Shown one piece after another: positions 35,110-64,000 of a stretch of DNA of 64,000 nucleotides. The notes under the pieces are model-generated. The model saw only the letters and a list, made by a program, of their open reading frames with translations, was not told the DNA's origin and searched no databases. The stretch lies in assembly GCA_963855995.1 (NCBI GenBank), contig OY979725.1, forward strand, positions 13,062,383 to 13,126,382, in the 5' to 3' direction. Both the position numbers and the translations under genes were made by a program. The stretch's first letter is position 1. The number at the start of each line of letters is the position of its first letter. The DNA is from Muricea muricata (taxonomy: Eukaryota > Cnidaria > Anthozoa > Malacalcyonacea > Plexauridae).

Positions 35110-38100
35110 TTAACAAGCAGACTCGCATAGGTAGGGAGTTTGATATTCATTGTCGCTGTGTTGATCTTCGCGATGAGCCGAAACCAAACATACCATGTTG
35201 TCTGCAAGCATGCTATTTTTAACTGCCAAATCGTAACTTTTTCGCCGCTCTACTTTCGCACCGTACGTCACAGCGTCTCCTTTGTTTAGTCGCGCGCCGT
35301 TCAGAATTGGCAAGAGGAATGTTACTGTTCTTTGTAGGACTGATGAGGCGCGTCTGTCCTCAGGCTCTCGAGGCACAGAATGTCTGGGGGTACTCAACTG
35401 GATGTCTGTACTAAATCTCCCAGGAGATCGGCGAAACATTGAAATCATACTATTACCACTGCCGCTGCGAGAACGAGATTTGTTCGTCGTGCGTGTAAAA
35501 CTTATTCGTATGGATGACTCTGTTCGGTCTCGCCTCAGGGTACATGAGCCCACGCAACAAAGACAGCGGTTGAACATCGTGTGCAAATCTTGCTGAAAGC
35601 GTTTTGTGACGAGGAAATACAAAAACGGATTTGTTAAGGCATTAATCGGAAAAACAAAGACCATTAAGAATTTTGAGGTCGGAACATCCATTAGCGGTTC
35701 TCCGTAAATGGCGACCAAAGAAGACATTGCAATGGGAGCCCAACACGCAAAATTTGTTAATACTATCACCGCCATTTTTCTCGCGATATTTAAGTCAGCG
35801 AACGTCACTCGTGCGGTGTGTTGAATATTCAAGTACATTTTAATGTAAGCAAAAAGTACGGCGAAAAAAGACGCGCCGTTACTGGCAAGTAGAAATGTGA
35901 CGTAAGCTTTGGATGCGAAACTGGTGACGTCAAATGGTAAACAGATTGCGACCTTGGTGTAGGAACTGATACCGGTCAGCGGTAGAGCCGCCAATACAAG
36001 CGCGGCTAGGAAACTGAGCACTAGCGAGATTGCTGTTTGTCGGACGGTCATCCACTTTGTTTGGTGAAGAGGAAATAAGATCGTGTAGTAACGTTCCAGA
36101 GTTATGATATTGAGCGTGAAAACCGATAACTCCGTGGAAAATATAGAGAGAAAGCCGGCGACTTTGCAGCCAATTCCATGTTGCCATTGCTTGGTATATT
36201 TACTATAATCTCCTCTTGTCCTGGCGTCGACTGCGGCGAGGATAATCAAATACACAGCCATACAAAGACTGGAGAAGGCTAGAGTGCACATCAACAGTTT
36301 ATGGTTGCTAACTTTGCGACGGTTCAGCAGAATGACAAACAATGTGACCAGGTTACCTATGACAGCACACACGGAAATGAACCATGCCGATACTCGAAGA
36401 GGCATCGAGCCTAGCAGGTCTTCGCAGGGGTTGAAATCATCGGGTTTTGGCCGACATATTACGCGCTTCTTTTGCAGTTGAGAGACTTCGATACGTCCCG
36501 TAGGCAAAGGTCCTAAATCACATGGATCAAGAGTGAATACCAATAAGGAATCATTATATGACAGCGTGATGAACTTATTTTGAGCTCGCGAGCGTGCTGT
36601 TCGCCAGTACATCTGAGTGGGAAACTCTAAGGAATGTTTCGTAGGGTAGAGAGAATAGCTGGAATGAATCGATGGAAATCTCGTAGGTGTTGCCAATAAT
36701 GTGGAAAGCGAACTAGCAGGTTTCTCGTCGCTTTGTGCTGCAGACGCTTGAAATTCTTTGGTAGCGTTTTTGGTACTGGTAGATTCTTCGCTGATTTTCG
36801 GCAATGATGTTTTGAGTTTCGTAGGCGAACTCCACGACGGTAGACTTGAAATCTTGTTATAATTGGATAAAGAGTTTGCAAGAGAAGAAACTGCAAACTT
36901 AGTGGTTGGTCGGCTTGTAAATATTGATGAAGGCGAGATGAAAGGTGCGGAAGTTAATCTGGTCGAAGGTTTCGCCCGAAGATTGGAGGGTGAACGATTA
37001 AGAGTTCCTTGTGGATTTATTGTGAAACGGGACGAAGGTGAGGGAGAAACCACATCAGTGGCGTACTTGCACTCCTGTAGCACGCCATGTTCTTGTCTAC
37101 CAACCGCCCAGGTATCGTCAAAAATGTTATCGGCGAAAGAACAACAGAGAAACTCGTATGTGAGCAAGAGATGTCTGATCTTTGGTAGTTGCGATGCGTG
37201 TAATTGCCAGAGATTATAAACGTCCTCTAAGTTAAGGTTGACAAGCTCTTCCAGACCCTTAACGGGAAGACTACGGATACGAGTTCCTTGTAAAGCCCTG
37301 GTGAGAGAACAAAGGTTTGTATTTTTTATATGGCAACAAATATTGTGTTATTTTCTTTTAAATTCCGCTGGTAATTTATTGCTATGCTTTCATTTTATAA
37401 GAAAAGTAAATTTTTGGATAATTTTAACGCCTAGTATCATAATGTATGATTTAGCGTGATGTTTTATTGCATGGCATGGCATGGTATGACATGGGAAGGT
37501 TGGTATGGTATGGTATGGTATGGTATGGTATGGTATGGTATGGTATGGTATGGTATGGTATGGTATGGTATGGTATGGTATGGTATGGTATGGTATGGTA
37601 TGGTATGGTATGGTATGGTATGGTATGGTATGGTATGGTATGGTATGGTATGTTATGGTATGGCATGGGAAGGTTGGTATGGTATGGTATGGTATGGTAC
37701 GGTACGGTACGGTACGGTACGGTACGGTACGGTACGGTACGGTACGGTATGGTATGGTATGGTATGGTATGGTATGGTATGGTATGGTAAATGAAAACTC
37801 ACAGTGTATGAAGTTGAACACCGTCAAAAGCGTCTTCTTCTATGTGATCCAGATTTGAATGCTCCATCAACCTGTGTAAAGTTTGGCTGTTAACTAAGGT
37901 TTCAATTTCGTTTTCTTTATTCGACAAAGTTAAAAAACAAAGCACCTATTACTTACAGGTATTTCAAGTTTTTTGCGTGTTGAAAAACACCATTAACAAG
38001 GCGCTTGATTTTTGATCTTTTAAGGTATCTAAAAATGAAGAAAAAACCGCTTAGAATTGTTTTGCTGATCAATGGCAATTTAGGATTATCCTTGTTTTCG

Positions 38101-39370
38101 ACAGATGAACAGCTATGAACGAGATGAAACAAAGTGAAAACGCGCAAGTATACTTACAAGCCTTCCAACCTCGAGTAGTGTTTCAAACTGTCTTGAGTGA
38201 GTTCTTGAATGTTAGTGTTGTCTAAATGACTGTAAAAATCGATACATGATCATGATTTTTGATAATATTTTCACTGTTGACATTTTCTGGAAAGAGCATG
38301 TAACCCTTAGAAGGCAAATAAACGATTGATCAGAAATTTTACAGACTTTTCTTCAAAAAGAAGCTTTTCATTGACTTACAGGTGCACAACGGATGAAGCA
38401 ATGTTGAATACAGGAATTGACTCGATAGATGTCTCACTCAAATCTCTAGGCAACAAAACAGTAGGAATTCATATTTTAAGCTGATTTACGAGTTGTTGTT
38501 GCAGGCAGCAACTTCATGTCCACACTTATTCCACAGCGAGTAGATGGGCAGCAATACTTACAAAGTTTGAAGCGATGTAAGATGATCAAATGCGCCGCTT
38601 GAAATTTCTTTGATTGGATTGTCAGTTAGTTTCCTTAAAAGTTTGATAGCAAGGTGTTTAAGGTGTCATCCAGTGCAGCTATTAGAAATTGAATTGTACG
38701 CAATAATAGTTAAACAGTACTTACAACTCTCGCAGCAAGGTCAGATCACGAAAATGCTTAACAGAAATATGCGACACTCGATTTGAACTCAAATCGCTAA
38801 AGCAAGAAGAGAATCGTGACAAAATTATGCGTATCTGCTAACATAGGATATCAGTGCTGTAGAGGTTGATTTCCATTCAGTGCAATTTGACGAACGCTGA
38901 GAGTTTTGCGATCGCTATCTTTTGAACACATTTCAAAAGAAAACAGTCGCACAAATCCGTGCGTTCGCTAAAGTGCTCTGACTGGAAAAACGGTTTAAGG
39001 ACGTGACCACGTACATGATTAATATTGCGACATATAGTAAATACTTACAGCTGTTCCAGATTTTGCAGTCGATTCAATACGTCTTCTTTAAGGACAGCGA
39101 TACGGTTGTTTCTTAGCGATCTAAAGGAAAGTTGAAATCTCAGACAGATGTTTTCCTGCAAATTTTAGAAACAGATTGTAAACCCTCACTTGTGACCTGA
39201 AACGCGTCAGACTTACAAATTCGTCACATTTGGGTGAATATTCTTGGGGATTGACTGGAGACCAAGACCTGCACAGGATACAAAGTTCATGAAGGACGCA
39301 GGAGAGAAAGATGTAGCGGCCTCATGGTATGTTTGACAGTGACAACGTCGAGGGCAAAGGCTCGTATTTG
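35110..39370 (-). CDS. Type A LGR: glycoprotein-hormone-receptor-like GPCR (5' end missing)
   Basis: Nine exons: 39217-39370, 39049-39120, 38725-38796, 38562-38633, 38380-38445, 38158-38229, 37957-38028, 37803-37871, 35110-37297. All join in phase to give about 944 residues; the signal-peptide exon was not found. Exon 1 here is the Cys-rich LRR cap (CPRRCHC...SIPKNI). The next seven exons (66-72 bp) each encode one leucine-rich repeat and split a Leu codon. The last exon has one more repeat, the hinge motif LTYEFLCCSF, a Ser/Thr-rich mucin-like hinge, NPCEDLLG before TM1, seven membrane segments with LERYY (ERY) and NPFLY, and a Ser/Arg-rich tail. LTYxxxCCxF and NPCED are hallmarks of TSH/FSH/LH-type receptors. 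The ligand is presumably a cystine-knot glycoprotein hormone; this is inferred. Confidence 0.88.
37467..37793. repeat. (GGTAT)n array with GGTAC block, in LGR intron
   Basis: About 290 bp of GGTAT units plus a degenerate leader, interrupted near 37651-37680, with a block of about ten GGTAC units at 37696-37747. It fills most of the intron before the last LGR exon. The many open frames across it are artefacts of a stop-free pentamer. Confidence 0.95.
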
Positions 39371-41034
39371 CTGACGGTTGAAGGAGAATGATGATAAAAA
39401 TTGGAAGACATTGAAATCTACAGTAATATAAAATAAAATGTGTAATTAAGTACTTGTAACAGTTGTGTTGACCGGATGATTAAATTTGTACATTTCTCCG
39501 GACCGGAGACCTCGAATTAAGTAGTGCAGTCAAAAGACGACACTTCCTTCGTACACTACAATGCAATATAGCAGTACACAACGAGATTGGGAAATTAATT
39601 TGTCCGATTAACTTCATTCGTAAATATTTACATAAGCTCGAATGCCCAGACGCACTTGAATGCAAATGGATAAGGGTTTGTTCGACGAGTTTTTTTATGA
39701 CGCGCATGCTTGCCATTCGCAATCTGATTCAAATTTCACTTCCAAGCTTTTGCTCGTTTAATCTAGGGTCGTTGTACGATAAGTGGATAGCGCTACCCAG
39801 TAACTGGTAAAACCCATACCAAATTTCAGAATTTTCGAGTTCAATTCACTGTCTACCCCTTCCTATTTCAATATCCCTGGTGTCATTGTTTTTTATGCCT
39901 TTCTGCAGCTGTTGAAGAAATGCCTATCCAGCGGATAGCGGTATCCATCTTTGGTACAATTGCCCCTTGGCCGAGATTAGTCCACGGTGCTTAATCAATT
40001 TACTATAGGTTGCTCCAGTGACTGATTTGAAAAGCCAGTAGCCAGTGAAAACGTATTTCAGGAATACTCAACTTTATATTTCCAAATAATCATATTTACC
40101 TTGCTTTCATATTGATCGTGCACAAATACAGCTACATGTAATTTAGCAGGTAATCTTGTTCGACTCGCCCTCGACAAATTACTTCATCCAAGAGCGCAAC
40201 TGAGGATAACTGCTCCATGCCTTGGCACTTAACCGGGGAAAAGAGGACGCGTTTTTGAATTGAATTGCTTACAGCAAGGAGAAGAAATACATCTCTCGAA
40301 ACGCTTTCTTCCAAAACACGACGTGTCATTAGAACGGATTATGGCTGATTGTTATATTCAAACAACCCTGTTTCAACTAGTTGGACATTTGCATAAGAAT
40401 TGAATGTTTCGAAAGTGTAAATTAAATATATGCTAATTTCCAGGTGCTTGCATGTATCTTGGAGATTTGCATCTCGCTTTATTAGTACAGACTTGAGTTT
40501 AAGTGCAAATCAGGCTAAATATCGTAAAAATGTGTTCGGATTTCGGTTGATCGAGAAAGCAATACATCATTTTGCCAGCTGAATAACAGTACACATTGAC
40601 TCGTTAGCAGAAAACGACCTTCGACAAAATGAATAATTGATGCGGTCTGTTAAGTATCTTTCTGCGTTTTCATTATATTTAAACTAATTTCGTACTGTCT
40701 CTAATTAGAGTACATCTTTAAAATGCAAAAATACTACCGCTAAACAAAATTCCCTGGAAATCTTGTTCCCTGGAAATTTTTGTTTAAGTTGATAGATTTT
40801 CTCGTATGCTAGCCCAGAAAGTATTGAACCTTTTTTCGGAATGATTATATTTTAAAATATCAATAATAGCTTAGTGTCATAAATATACAAAGATATGCTA
40901 CAAAAATACACGCGAATAATTCAAAGCTTAAACCAGAGCTTGTTCCAGTATTTACAAACATGACTGCACAGCAGAGTTCAAATGAAAAGCTCCAAGGACA
41001 TTACAACAGCGATTTGAGTTGTGAAAGTGAGATA
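39371..41034. other. 5' region of the LGR gene and 3' flank of the dynein gene
   Basis: The missing signal-peptide exon of the LGR should lie here or further right. I could not settle on a candidate with both a hydrophobic core and a phase-compatible donor. No other gene is supported. Confidence 0.4.

Positions 41035-64000
<22,966 letters not shown>

Noticed and set aside
37390-37858. Long open frames on both strands across the GGTAT array (poly-WYGMV and poly-YHTIP)
   Set aside because: The pentamer has no stop in several frames; the array is intronic and the frames carry no domain.
40132-40329. Minus-strand frame tested as the missing LGR signal-peptide exon
   Set aside because: It has a hydrophobic stretch but no convincing donor in the phase needed by the exon at 39217-39370.

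Overview
The window is nuclear DNA of an intron-rich, AT-rich animal, most likely a cnidarian of the anthozoan kind (stony coral or sea anemone). The grounds are a glycoprotein-hormone-receptor-like LGR with one-LRR exons, an axonemal dynein heavy chain with small introns, an intronless class A receptor lacking several usual motifs, and many foldback (MITE-like) elements. The organism is inferred; no species marker was seen.

Layout. 0-5 kb: two LicD/fukutin-like transferase genes lie head to head (one partial on the minus strand, one complete two-exon gene on the plus strand), with a near-perfect 126-bp palindrome between them. 5-10 kb, minus strand: a single-exon gene for a complete JAMM/MPN metalloprotease-like protein, and downstream a single-exon 994-residue protein with two tandem modules that look like the same fold with the metal ligands lost. 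10-31 kb holds no gene I can support. It is full of foldback elements, including a duplicated 1.5-kb segment whose second copy carries two further transposon insertions (one with another foldback inside it), and a 4-kb element with long inverted repeats enclosing a dead LINE reverse transcriptase and two very long microsatellites. 31.6-33.9 kb: a two-exon PTTG1IP-like membrane protein. 35.1-39.4 kb, minus: a type A LGR. 41.0-64.0 kb, minus: 63 exons, all in phase, encoding about 2,854 residues from the end of the linker to the C-terminus of a DNAH7-like inner-arm dynein heavy chain; the gene continues past the right edge. A plus-strand intronless GPCR is nested in its longest intron.

The genes do not form an obvious pathway. 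The observations most worth following are the active JAMM gene beside tandem inactive-looking JAMM copies, a 22-bp minisatellite that multiplies a splice donor of the dynein gene, layered transposon insertions that can be dated against their empty sites, and three intronic GGTAT arrays sharing the same GGTAC variant block.
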